DNA of 26,711 nt from an uncultured Rubrobacteraceae bacterium (GTDB lineage Bacteria; Actinomycetota; Rubrobacteria; Rubrobacterales; Rubrobacteraceae), in the NCBI GenBank assembly GCA_902806015.1, contig CADCUZ010000114.1:1801-28511 (forward strand). The letters run 5' to 3'. Below, one piece after another: positions 7,131 through 14,640 of the stretch. The notes under the pieces are model-generated. The model was not told where the DNA came from. It searched no databases and worked only from the letters and a program-made list of their open reading frames with translations. The first letter of the stretch is position 1. Each line of letters starts with the position of its first letter. The translations under genes were made by a program, and so were the position numbers.

Positions 7131-7532
7131 TTACCCGAAGACGCCGACGAGGGCGCAGGGCAGGCCGAGTACAAAGGAGATGGAGAAGGTAATGGCGAAG
7201 AACACGTTGTGCTCGGAGACGTAGGAGTAGAGGCGCTTGTAGTGGAGCATGAGGAGGGCGGAGGGGATCGCGATGCCGGACATCAACACCGCCATCACGC
7301 GGACGGTGTTGAGCGGCCCCAAGCGCTCGCTCACCCCTTCCGAGTTGAGCAGGAGGAGCCCGAACCAGTCTGCGGTGAGCATGAGGGAGACGCAGAAGAC
7401 CGCGAGCAGCCCTACGAACACGGGACGCGGGAAGAGCGGTCCGCGAACCGGCGCTTCGATGCCCCCGTCGTCATCGAGTAAACGTTTCGCGGGTCCGCCG
7501 AAAGGCTTTGGCCACTTCTTCGTGTTCTTCAT
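7131..7532 (-). CDS. Small integral membrane protein, 133 aa (function unknown)
   Basis: A 133-aa protein beginning MKNTKKWPKPFGG, with a basic soluble N-terminus followed by three strongly hydrophobic stretches (about 45-68, 75-98 and 108-133) and almost no C-terminal tail. I chose ATG 7532 over the upstream ATG at 7607, which would overlap the SDR gene stop at 7604 and adds residues unlike the rest; there is no clear Shine-Dalgarno, but TACCAT lies ten bases before the ATG and could be a -10 box of a nearly leaderless transcript. I do not recognise a family. It follows the SDR gene on the same strand, with 71 bases between. Confidence 0.6.
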   Translation of the reverse strand: MKNTKKWPKPFGGPAKRLLDDDGGIEAPVRGPLFPRPVFVGLLAVFCVSLMLTADWFGLLLLNSEGVSERLGPLNTVRVMAVLMSGIAIPSALLMLHYKRLYSYVSEHNVFFAITFSISFVLGLPCALVGVFG

Positions 7533-7603
7533 GGTCCGGGTAATGGTAGCGCACGGTGCCCGAAACGTCCCCCCCCTTTTTGCGCCGAGCCGGGGATTGC
7601 CGC

Positions 7604-8446
7604 TCACGTGCGGAGGAAGCCGCCCTCGGAGTGGATGGTCTGGCCCGTGATCCAGGCCGCCTCGGCGCCGGCCAAGAACGCCACGAGCCTCGCCGCGTCC
7701 TCGGGCTGCCCGATCCTACCGGGCGGAAACTTGGGCAGCAGCTCGCGCTCGAGGTCCTCGGTCATCCAGCCGGTGTCCGTGGGCCCGGGGTTGACGGCGT
7801 TGACGGTTATCCCCTTGTGCCCCACGCCGGCCGCGAGGGATCTGGTGAACGCCTCGATGGCACCTTTGGTGCAGATGTAAGCGAGCTCGTCCGGCATCGG
7901 CCCGAGCGACTGCCCCGAGCTGAAGTTGACGATCCTGCCACCCGGGCCGCCGGGATAGCGCCGCGCGAAGAGCGCGCTTAGGAGCGCCATCGCCCGCACG
8001 TTGACGGCGTAGTGGGCGTTGAGGCCCGCTGCGTCGAGCCCCTCGTAGCCGTCGTGCTCGGAGTGGGCGGCGGCGTTGACGAGGACCGAGGGGACCCCCA
8101 GCCTCTCCCCCGCGGCGTCGAGAAGCTCCTTCGGGGACCCAGACAGGGAGAGATCCACCTCGACGGCCTCGGCCCTGACACCGGAAGCGCGCAGCTCTCG
8201 GACAAGCTTCGCCGGCTCGTCTTCATCGGCGTCCCACGGCATCCCGCGGTCGTAGGCCTTCCAGTAGGAGAGCGCGACGTCGGCGCCCCGGGCGGCGAGC
8301 GCCCGGCAGACGGCCGACCCTATCCCCCGACGCCTTCCGACGCCGGTGACGACGGCCACGCGTCCGCGCAGCTCCTCCGAGCGGGTGAACGGTTCGAGTA
8401 CGTCATGCGTGGGGTGTCCCTGGTAGCGGTCTCGGGATTGCGGCAT
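7604..8446 (-). CDS. SDR-family oxidoreductase (3-oxoacyl-ACP reductase-like)
   Basis: A 280-aa short-chain dehydrogenase. The cofactor loop is TGVGRRRGIG (residues 34-43), an extended TGxxxGxG variant; further landmarks are LVNAAA (about 122-127, in place of NNAG), Ser176/177, Tyr190 and Lys194 (YICTK), and the ending GQTIHSEGGF where most relatives have VDGG. It carries a 27-residue N-terminal extension before the Rossmann fold. ATG 8446 has GAGGAG well spaced upstream. It is unrelated in detail to the SDR at 3644. The substrate cannot be read from the sequence. A perfect 18-base inverted repeat 43 bases upstream is a candidate operator. Confidence 0.83.
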   Translation of the reverse strand: MPQSRDRYQGHPTHDVLEPFTRSEELRGRVAVVTGVGRRRGIGSAVCRALAARGADVALSYWKAYDRGMPWDADEDEPAKLVRELRASGVRAEAVEVDLSLSGSPKELLDAAGERLGVPSVLVNAAAHSEHDGYEGLDAAGLNAHYAVNVRAMALLSALFARRYPGGPGGRIVNFSSGQSLGPMPDELAYICTKGAIEAFTRSLAAGVGHKGITVNAVNPGPTDTGWMTEDLERELLPKFPPGRIGQPEDAARLVAFLAGAEAAWITGQTIHSEGGFLRT

Positions 8447-8488
8447 GGCTTGCTCCTCGTGGTAGCGCCCGCACGGCGGGCCAGGATG

Positions 8489-8506
8489 GGTCCGCGGGCG
8501 CGGACC
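8489..8506. promoter_or_regulatory. Perfect inverted repeat GGTCCGCG-GG-CGCGGACC upstream of the SDR gene
   Basis: Two 8-bp arms are separated by two bases, 43 bp upstream of the SDR start at 8446. The arrangement fits a binding site for a dimeric regulator such as a TetR-family protein; no regulator gene is adjacent. Confidence 0.5.
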
Positions 8507-8679
8507 TTTCGCGTATGGGAGAACCTATGCCAACGTGTCGCCCATGCGCGCAAAGCTAGCACGTCCCGGAGAGCGGAACAAGCCCAATCCCCACCGCCCG
8601 AACCCCGCATCGCTCGCGCAACCGGCCCCCGTGGGAGACCCCGGGTTATGTGCCGCCGTCTCTTTCGGAGGTCCCGGCC

Positions 8680-9834
8680 CTAGGCGGTCTCGGCCGCGGG
8701 GACCCTCGTGGCGCGGTGGGAGGCTTCGCGGAGGGCCTGCCTGGACTCGTCCGGGGTCATGCCGGAGGCACACAGCAGGTCCACGGCGGTGGACTGGACC
8801 TGGCCGACCAGCATGCTGGTCTGAAGGTTGTTGTGCTTCCGGAGCACGGCCGTCGCCCCTTCGGCGGCCTCGATGGCGAACCGGCGGGTGTCGACCGGGT
8901 GATCCGGCCGGTCTATGTAGTCGGAGAGGGTCTCGACGGCATGGGCGAGGTCGAGGATGGTCCCCGAGAGCTTTTCGGGCACGGCCTCGCCTTCGCGCAC
9001 CATGGAGACGGCGGCCCGCGCCAGCACCCTGGTGTTGCGGACGGCGAGGTCGAGCTGGTCGGCGGCCGTGGCGTAGAACCCGAGCTGCCCGAGCGCCCGG
9101 CGCCGGGGCGGCGAGAGCTTCGCCGTGTCGTAGCCGGCGCCGAGGGCCTCCTTCAGGCCGGCCACGCGCGCGTCCGTCTCCCGCGCCTTTTGCAGGGCGT
9201 GCTCGGCCATCCCGAGGTCCCCGACCCGCAGGGCCTCGGCCGTCTCCTTCAGGGCGGCGTCGAGGTCGGCGAAGATCGGGCGCGCGGCCCGCTCGACGAT
9301 CTCGCGCGGGTCGCTCGGGAAGACGGCCCGCACCCCGAGCGCCACGCCGGCGCCGAGCAGCGCGTCCACGAAACGGTCGGGCGACCACCCCGAGGTCGTG
9401 GGATCCAGCATCACCGTGAAGAGCGCCGTAACACCCGCCTCAGAGACGAGCATCGGCCCACCGCCGAACAGCCACGCCACGGCCATCGCTAGCGCTATGA
9501 CCACCCCGATCTGGACGGTCCCCGTCCCGATGAGCCTCACTACCACATCGGCCACCGCGAGCCCGCAAGCGACCCCGAAGACGAGCTCGAGCACCCGCCT
9601 CCCCTCCTGCCCGACCACCACGCCGAGCGAGATCACCGCCGCTATCGCCGCGAAGAAGGGGCGCTCGTGCCCGAGCACGACCGACGCGAGAAACCACGCC
9701 AGACTCGCCGCCACCGCCGTCTGCGCGATGGGCAATGCCCCAGCCCGCAGCCGCGATACCGCCTCTCCCAACGGACCGCGTAACGCCAATACCTTCTCCT
9801 CGAAATTCACCCTCGTGAGCACGCCCAGACCCAT
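8680..9834 (-). CDS. FUSC / aromatic acid exporter-family membrane protein
   Basis: A 384-aa protein. The N-terminal ~160 residues hold about five or six membrane segments (for example ALPIAQTAVAASLAWFLASV, PFFAAIAAVISLGVVVG, LVFGVACGLAVADVVV, GVVIALAMAVAWLFGGG), including the P-F-F-A-x-I-A-A-V pattern with GQEGRR typical of FUSC/ArAE-type proteins, linked to efflux of aromatic acids and similar anions. The remaining ~220 residues are soluble, helical and charged. Start ATG 9834 has a near-perfect AAGGAGGTG nine bases upstream. The leader contains a strong GC stem just before this ribosome binding site and a second inverted repeat further up, suggesting controlled expression. The gene lies 219 bases after the GNAT gene of the dppA operon, and its leader suggests an independent transcript. 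Confidence 0.8.
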   Translation of the reverse strand: MGLGVLTRVNFEEKVLALRGPLGEAVSRLRAGALPIAQTAVAASLAWFLASVVLGHERPFFAAIAAVISLGVVVGQEGRRVLELVFGVACGLAVADVVVRLIGTGTVQIGVVIALAMAVAWLFGGGPMLVSEAGVTALFTVMLDPTTSGWSPDRFVDALLGAGVALGVRAVFPSDPREIVERAARPIFADLDAALKETAEALRVGDLGMAEHALQKARETDARVAGLKEALGAGYDTAKLSPPRRRALGQLGFYATAADQLDLAVRNTRVLARAAVSMVREGEAVPEKLSGTILDLAHAVETLSDYIDRPDHPVDTRRFAIEAAEGATAVLRKHNNLQTSMLVGQVQSTAVDLLCASGMTPDESRQALREASHRATRVPAAETA

Positions 9835-9859
9835 GGCCGAACACCTCCTTTCAAAAGCA

Positions 9860-9889
9860 GCGCCGCGCGGCTCTCTCGCCGCGCGGCGC
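9860..9889 (-). terminator. 12-bp GC stem with T run directly before the FUSC ribosome binding site (attenuator-like)
   Basis: Arms 9860-9871 and 9878-9889 are perfectly complementary over 12 bp with a six-base loop. Read on the minus strand the stem is followed by TGCTTTTGA and then AAGGAGG of the FUSC gene. This is the shape of an intrinsic terminator in a 5' leader, so it could act as an attenuator. Confidence 0.6.
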
Positions 9890-9904
9890 GTTTACAACGT
9901 TCCC

Positions 9905-9926
9905 TCGTGGCAACTATCTGCCACGA
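9905..9926. promoter_or_regulatory. Perfect inverted repeat TCGTGGCA-N6-TGCCACGA
   Basis: Two 8-bp arms separated by six bases, centred about 82 bp upstream of the FUSC start. A possible promoter (TTGATC-16-TAACTT on the minus strand, around 9940-9967) lies just upstream, so the repeat would be in the early leader or act as an operator. Confidence 0.55.
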
Positions 9927-10053
9927 ACACACAACCCGAAGTTATCACGCCACTGCTACCGATCAAGGCGTTTAACGGTCCTTTTAACAAACTGTTACCA
10001 GACTGTTGCTAAGAGTTGCGAGAGGGGTTGCCCGATGGGGCGGTGTCCCGTGC

Positions 10054-10557
10054 CTAACCCCCGGGTTCGAGGACCATCTCGACGTCGTGGAACTCGTGCC
10101 CGAGGTAGACGTCCGTGACCTCGCCGGTCGTGCGGAAGCCGCGGTCCTCGTAGAAACGTCGCGCCTTCGGGTTGTCTCGCTCGACGTGCAGGACGAACCT
10201 GGTGTTGGCCGGGAACCTGGTCAGGCCGGCCTCGAGCAGGCGGTAGCCGAGGCCCTCTCCCTGCGCCTCCGGCAGAACGTAGATCGCCGCGAGCTCCACC
10301 TCGGCACTCGAAGCGGTTCGGAAGTCCGCGAAACCGAATATCTCGTCGTCCCGCGCGCAGACCAGGAAGACGTCGTTCTCTATACGTTGCAGAAGCGACT
10401 CGTCCGAGTAGCCCCGCCGCACGAACTCCGTCCGCACGGTTTCGGGCACGCTCTCGCGGTAGGTGTGGTCCCACGTGATCCTGGCGACCCGCCTGATGGA
10501 GCGGGCGTCGGCGGGCCGCGCATCACGGACCCGAGGCGCACCCATCTCCCCGTTCAC
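10054..10557 (-). CDS. GNAT-family N-acetyltransferase
   Basis: A 167-aa single-domain GNAT protein that would use acetyl-CoA to acetylate an amine. The acetyl-CoA-binding motif A is IYVLPEAQGEGLGYRLLEAG, with Q-x-x-G-x-G at residues 99-104, and motif B follows as LHVERDNPKARRFYEDRGF. GTG 10557 overlaps the phzF stop as GTGA, so it is probably translated by coupling; ATG 10545 (MGAPRVRD) is an alternative start. Being the last gene of a dppA-phzF-GNAT run, it may modify amino acids or peptides, perhaps D-amino acid products released by DppA; that is inference. Confidence 0.82.
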   Translation of the reverse strand: MNGEMGAPRVRDARPADARSIRRVARITWDHTYRESVPETVRTEFVRRGYSDESLLQRIENDVFLVCARDDEIFGFADFRTASSAEVELAAIYVLPEAQGEGLGYRLLEAGLTRFPANTRFVLHVERDNPKARRFYEDRGFRTTGEVTDVYLGHEFHDVEMVLEPGG

Positions 10558-11417
10558 ACGAGTTCCCCCCTCGCCACCAACTGCACCTTGCCGCCGACGG
10601 AGACGCCGATCCCGTCTTCTTCCCTTTCGGCCCGCAGGTAGAGGAGCGACGGGCGCCCTATCTCGTATCCCTGCTCGACCCGCACCTCCAGGGGATCCGC
10701 GCCGAAGTAGCGGTGCTCGACGAGGTAGCCGGCGAGGCAGCCGGCGGCGCTACCGGTGGCGGGGTCCTCGGGGATGCCGAGATCGTCGGTGAACATGCGG
10801 GCGGAGATGTCTCCTGGTTCGCCCTCGTGCGGCTCAGGGCAGAACACGTAGAGGTTCTTGCCCGCGGCGGCCGTCTCACGGTAGAGATCCCAGTTTACCC
10901 TGCAGCGCTGCAGGGCGGCGAGGTCCTTTAGCGGGATCACGACGGCCGGCAACCCGGTCGAGACCTCCTGGACCGGGTGGCGATCGTCGAGGTCGCCCTC
11001 TTCGAGACCGAGGACCCGGGACATCTGGTTCCGATCCAACTCCGGGCCGAAGGTCGGGGGGAGTTGGCGCATCCTGAGGACTTCGCCGAAGGTTACGGGG
11101 ATCTTCCCGGCCCTTAGGTTCAGGACGAGTTGCTCGACTGGTTCGGTGAGGATATGGTGCCGGATCACGTACGCCGTCCCGAGCGTCGGGTGCCCCGCGA
11201 AGGGGACCTCCCCGCCCGGCGTGAAGATACGAACGTCGTAGCCCCCGTCGCGCTCCTCCTCGGAGAGGATAAAGGTCGTCTCGGAGTAGTTCATCTCCAG
11301 CGTTATCTTCTGAAGCACCTCATCGGGCAGATCCGACGCACCCCGCACGACGGCGAGTTGATTGCCCGCGTATTTCTCTTCGGCGAAGACGTCCACGATG
11401 GTGAAGGTCGGGTTCAT
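10554..11417 (-). CDS. PhzF-family isomerase/epimerase
   Basis: A 287-aa protein of the PhzF / diaminopimelate-epimerase fold. It has the family beginning FTIVDVFAEEKYAGNQLAVV, the catalytic acid Glu46 in NYSETTFI, FTPGGEVPFAGHPTLGTA (about 69-86), and the C-terminal half's DPATGSAAGCLAGYL. PhzF itself isomerises a chorismate-derived intermediate of phenazine synthesis, but there are no other phenazine genes here, so a different small-molecule isomerisation is more likely. ATG 11417 has AGGAGG immediately upstream, overlapping the dppA stop region (8 bases between the genes). The frame is open further upstream, but that part is only a shadow of dppA. Confidence 0.87.
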   Translation of the reverse strand: MNPTFTIVDVFAEEKYAGNQLAVVRGASDLPDEVLQKITLEMNYSETTFILSEEERDGGYDVRIFTPGGEVPFAGHPTLGTAYVIRHHILTEPVEQLVLNLRAGKIPVTFGEVLRMRQLPPTFGPELDRNQMSRVLGLEEGDLDDRHPVQEVSTGLPAVVIPLKDLAALQRCRVNWDLYRETAAAGKNLYVFCPEPHEGEPGDISARMFTDDLGIPEDPATGSAAGCLAGYLVEHRYFGADPLEVRVEQGYEIGRPSLLYLRAEREEDGIGVSVGGKVQLVARGELV

Positions 11418-11425
11418 CTGGCCTC

Positions 11426-12253
11426 CTAACCGTAGTCCGGGTCGCTCGTCGCCATCCGCATGACGCCTATAAACATCTTGAAGGCCGTCTCGTAGGCCTC
11501 GTGGGTCCACGAAACGCGCCTGTCGTCCACCCTCTCCAGCTGCGGGAAGAACATGACGCTCGCGGCCGTGCTCGCGGTGGCGAACTCGGCGGTGAAAGTG
11601 TAGGGGGGCTCCGGCGCGTAGGGGACGAGGTCCCCCGCGCCCTCCGTCGCCCCCCGCGCGGCCTCGCGGATTCGCCCCAGCGCCGCTCCCGGGGTCAGGC
11701 ATCGGGCCGTGTAGCGGTCGACGGCGGTCTTGACCTGGGCGGTCTTCACGCCGGTGTAGAGCGACCCGGCCTCCACGCACGTCAGGTCGTCGCCGGTGAC
11801 GAGCCCGACGGGGATGCCTGAGAGGCCGGCAAGCGCTGCGTTCATGCGCGCCTCGCTGCACGTCTCGCCGTTCAACTCGACGCCCGTGACCACGGCAGGG
11901 CTATTGAAGGTGTGGCTCAGGACGCCCTCGGCGCCGGCGCGGGCGTGGTAGCCGACAAAAAACGCGACGTCCGAGCCCCCAAAGCCCTGCATCATCGATA
12001 GGGGCTTCTTCGAGCCGACTATGAGATCAGCCCGCCCGTCCAGGTCCTCGAGGAGAACGTTGCGCATACCGTCGTGGGCCTCGTTTACGAGGAACTCCGT
12101 CGCGCCGCCCTGCGCCGCGCCCTCTATCGCCGCGTTCACGTCGGCCGTGAGAAAGCGGCGGAAGCGTTCGTACTGGGGGCGGCCCGGGATCACGTCCTGC
12201 GGGTGCGTAACCCCCGTGACACCCTCCATGTCCGCCGAGATAAAGACCCTCAA
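11426..12253 (-). CDS. dppA: M55-family D-aminopeptidase (DppA-like)
   Basis: A 275-aa zinc peptidase, almost the same length as B. subtilis DppA, which removes N-terminal D-amino acids such as D-Ala from peptides. Metal ligands expected for the family are visible: Asp8 and Glu10 (SADMEG), His60 (NEAHDGMRN), His103 (FVGYHARAG) and a Glu in NGETCSEARMN (about 130-134); His114 is in SHTFNS. The start is TTG 12253, giving the characteristic MRVFISADMEGVTG; the upstream GGGGGG stretch is only a weak ribosome binding site. The first gene of dppA-phzF-GNAT. It is divergent from the 82-aa gene at 12307 with 53 bases between starts. Role in recycling cell-wall D-peptides is inferred from the family. 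Confidence 0.88.
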   Translation of the reverse strand: MRVFISADMEGVTGVTHPQDVIPGRPQYERFRRFLTADVNAAIEGAAQGGATEFLVNEAHDGMRNVLLEDLDGRADLIVGSKKPLSMMQGFGGSDVAFFVGYHARAGAEGVLSHTFNSPAVVTGVELNGETCSEARMNAALAGLSGIPVGLVTGDDLTCVEAGSLYTGVKTAQVKTAVDRYTARCLTPGAALGRIREAARGATEGAGDLVPYAPEPPYTFTAEFATASTAASVMFFPQLERVDDRRVSWTHEAYETAFKMFIGVMRMATSDPDYG

Positions 12254-12294
12254 CGTGCCCCCCGTCCGTGTGCGGTCCAGGTCAAAAACCAGTG

Positions 12295-12300
12295 TACAAT
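12295..12300 (+). promoter_or_regulatory. -10 box TACAAT giving a leaderless start at 12307
   Basis: TACAAT is followed by exactly six bases and then ATG. The first transcribed base would fall on, or within a base of, the A of the start codon. No -35 hexamer or Shine-Dalgarno is recognisable. Confidence 0.6.
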
Positions 12301-12306
12301 CTATGC

Positions 12307-12555
12307 ATGAACGTGTTTCGCTACGGGCGGGAGCACTTCGAGGAAGGCGAGTACGTTCGCCGCACGGACGCCACCCCCGGCGACAACCTCGACCCCGTCG
12401 TACGCATCGTGGAGGACCTTGGGACCGTCGAGACCCCCTGCGGCAAGGTGGACTGCCTGAGCAACTGCCTCGAATACACCGTCCGCTCCTCTCAAGAAGC
12501 CGACGAATACGCCCTCGCGGACTGCAAACTGTCCGCGCTGGTAAGCATCATTTAG
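12307..12555 (+). CDS. Small Cys-containing hypothetical protein, 82 aa
   Basis: An 82-aa soluble, acidic protein I cannot assign to a family. It has four Cys, three in a tight cluster (Cys45, Cys50, Cys54 in TPCGKVDCLSNCLEY) and Cys73, a number and spacing compatible with a metal or Fe-S site or redox function. I chose ATG 12307 because TACAAT ends six bases before it, which is where a leaderless transcript would begin; the ATG at 12268 upstream would lie before the -10 box. It stands alone between the divergent dppA and the convergent membrane-protein gene, so it is transcribed singly. Confidence 0.62.
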   Translation: MNVFRYGREHFEEGEYVRRTDATPGDNLDPVVRIVEDLGTVETPCGKVDCLSNCLEYTVRSSQEADEYALADCKLSALVSII

Positions 12556-12568
12556 CCGGCGCGGCCGG
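12556..12568 (+). terminator. Short GC hairpin directly after the 82-aa gene
   Basis: CCGGC-GCG-GCCGG begins at the base after the TAG stop, between convergent genes only 21 bases apart. No T run follows, so a terminator role is weakly supported. Confidence 0.3.
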
Positions 12569-12576
12569 TGTGCAAC

Positions 12577-13128
12577 CTAGTAATCGTACTGGTCGTAGGT
12601 CCTCTGCTGGGGGGGCCGTCCGGCCTCGTAGAGGCGCTGGAGGGTGCCGCCCAGCAGGGGCGCTAGGAAGAGGGCGGCAAGGCCCGCGGGCAGGAGGTCG
12701 CGCGCGATGGTCCAGGCTATGAGGAGGCCGACACCGGGGGCGGAATGGGCGGAGTTGCGGACCAGCTTGAGCGGGTCGAGGACGCCGCCGGGGGGTAGGA
12801 CGCCGTAGGCGTAGACGAGCAGGGTGAGGACGCCGGAGATAGTGCCGATCAGCAGCGCCAGGGCGAGGCTGAGGACGAGCCGGGAGCCGCTGCGCCCCTC
12901 CTCGTTCGGGCCGCGCCTCAGGAGCAGGGCGGTGCCGAAGATGGGGGCGGCCACGAGGCCGGAGATCAGGCCGACCCCCATGTAGACCAGGGCAAGCGTG
13001 GTCAGGTCGCCCTCGCTGCTGCCGCCGCCCTGCAGGATCAGAAGCACGAAAGGCTCCGGGAACAGCGACTTCACGAACGTGAAGCCGAGCCCGTAGGCGA
13101 GCCCTATACCTAGCAGGCGCAGCAGCAT
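12577..13128 (-). CDS. Integral membrane protein, 183 aa (function unknown)
   Basis: A 183-aa protein with about four hydrophobic segments: residues 2-25, about 43-70 (LALVYMGVGLISGLVAAPIFGTALLL, split here by length), 85-110, and a longer stretch around 130-162; the C-terminus RPPQQRTYDQYDY is soluble and Tyr-rich. ATG 13128 has GGGGAGG well placed. I do not recognise the family and see no transport or enzyme motif. It lies 112 bases downstream of the aldehyde dehydrogenase gene on the same strand and could be co-transcribed, although the gap (13129-13239) contains AT-richer stretches that may hold a separate promoter. Confidence 0.65.
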   Translation of the reverse strand: MLLRLLGIGLAYGLGFTFVKSLFPEPFVLLILQGGGSSEGDLTTLALVYMGVGLISGLVAAPIFGTALLLRRGPNEEGRSGSRLVLSLALALLIGTISGVLTLLVYAYGVLPPGGVLDPLKLVRNSAHSAPGVGLLIAWTIARDLLPAGLAALFLAPLLGGTLQRLYEAGRPPQQRTYDQYDY

Positions 13129-13239
13129 CCCGGCCTCCCCGCTCCGCCTCGCCGGCTGTCGATTGTCGTATTCACCTAGCCCAGAATCTACCGCCCGTTT
13201 GCCCCAAAGTCAGCAAGAGCTTTCACCTGGATGTTTTTC

Positions 13240-14640
13240 TTACTCGGCCGCCGCGGTGCCTGCGCCCTCCTCGCTGTCGTCCACCCACACCGTCTTCGGG
13301 TTCATGAACTCGTGGATGCCGAAGTGGGAGAGCTCGCGGCCGTAGCCAGAGTTTTTGGCGCCGCCGAAGGGGATCTCGGGCGTGGACTCGGTCATGCGGT
13401 TTATGTAGGTCATGCCGGTCTCGAGCTCGTCGACGAACCGCTCCTGCTCGGCGGGGTCGTTCGTCCAGGCGGAGGAGCTCAGGCCGAAGTCTGAGTCGTT
13501 GGCGAGGGCTATGGCCTCTTCTATGTCGCGCACCCGGAACAGGGAGGCCACGGGGCCGAAGATCTCCTCCCGGTAAGCCGGAGACTCTCTGGGGATGTCC
13601 GTCAGGACAGTCGGCGGGTAGTAGTTGCCAGGGCCGTCCGGCGCCTCGCCCCCGGTGAGCACCCGCGCCCCTGCCTCGACGCTCTTCACCACCTGTCCGG
13701 AGACGTCCTCGAGGATCTGGGGCGTGGCGAGGGGGCCCATATCCGTGTTTTCATCCATGGGGTCGCCGACGTTGAGGGCGGCCATGCCATCGACGTAGCG
13801 GCGCTCGAACTCTTCGGCCACCTCCTCGTGGACGATGATGCGCTTAGCGTTGATGCACGACTGGCCGTTGTTGAGCGTGCGAGACGTGACGGCCGTGCTT
13901 ATAGCCTTGTCGAGGTCGGCCGAGGGCATCACGATAAACGGGTCGCTGCCGCCGAGCTCCAGCACGGTCTTCTTTATGTTGCCGCCGGCCTCGCTGGCTA
14001 CCTGCCGGCCCGCCGGCTCGCTGCCGGTGAGCGTCGCCGCACGCACGCGCGGGTCGTCGATAACGGCCTGGACCTGGGAGGAGGAGATCAGGAGCGTCTG
14101 GAAAGCCCCCTCCGGAAAACCGGCCCGGCGGATTATGTCTTCTATAGCGAGCGCGCACTGCGGCACGTTGGAGGCGTGCTTTAGGAGCCCCACGTTCCCG
14201 GCCATGAGCGCGGGTGCTGCGAACCGGAACACCTGCCAAAACGGGAAGTTCCACGGCATCACGGCCAGCACCGGCCCTATGGGCTGGTAGCGGACAAACG
14301 TCCTGGCGCCCTCCATCTCTATTCTCTCGTCGGCGAGCATTCCCTCGGCTTTCTCCGCGTAGTAGCGGCACCCGCGGACGCACTTGTTGGCCTCGGCCAC
14401 CGCGGAGGCGAGGGTCTTGCCCATCTCCAGCGTCATGATGCGGCCGAGCTCCCCGGCCTCTTCTTCCAGGATCTCCGCCGCCCGCGTGAGCCACCGGGAC
14501 CGCTCCTCGAAGGTGGTTTTTCTGTACTCGCGGAAGGTCTCCGCCGCGAGCTGCAGCTTCTGGTCTATTTCGTCCTCGCTCAGGGCGTCGAAGGTCTTGA
14601 CCTCTTCCCCCGTCGCCGGGTTTACCGTAGATATAGCCAC
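13240..14640 (-). CDS. gabD: NAD(P)-dependent succinate-semialdehyde dehydrogenase
   Basis: A 466-aa aldehyde dehydrogenase of the short GabD / YneI-like type that oxidises succinate semialdehyde to succinate. Landmarks: substrate-proximal Asn131 in PWNFPFWQVFR, cofactor segment ALMAGNVGLLKHAS, general base Glu228 (LELGGSDPFIV), nucleophile Cys262 (NNGQSCINAKR), and EIFGPVASLFRV with PFGGAKNSGYGRELS at the C-terminus. The SCINAKR context and KHASNVP are typical of this subgroup. The start is GTG 14640 with AGGAGA a few bases upstream. The pathway (GABA or modified TCA cycle) is not shown by neighbours. It is divergent from queG; on its strand TATATA at about 14680-14690 is a possible -10. Confidence 0.87.
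   Translation of the reverse strand: MAISTVNPATGEEVKTFDALSEDEIDQKLQLAAETFREYRKTTFEERSRWLTRAAEILEEEAGELGRIMTLEMGKTLASAVAEANKCVRGCRYYAEKAEGMLADERIEMEGARTFVRYQPIGPVLAVMPWNFPFWQVFRFAAPALMAGNVGLLKHASNVPQCALAIEDIIRRAGFPEGAFQTLLISSSQVQAVIDDPRVRAATLTGSEPAGRQVASEAGGNIKKTVLELGGSDPFIVMPSADLDKAISTAVTSRTLNNGQSCINAKRIIVHEEVAEEFERRYVDGMAALNVGDPMDENTDMGPLATPQILEDVSGQVVKSVEAGARVLTGGEAPDGPGNYYPPTVLTDIPRESPAYREEIFGPVASLFRVRDIEEAIALANDSDFGLSSSAWTNDPAEQERFVDELETGMTYINRMTESTPEIPFGGAKNSGYGRELSHFGIHEFMNPKTVWVDDSEEGAGTAAAE

Noticed and set aside
8535..9492. Plus-strand open frames of 280-294 codons opposite the FUSC gene
   Set aside because: Arg/Pro/Gly-rich antisense shadows; the minus strand has a perfect ribosome binding site and clear membrane segments.
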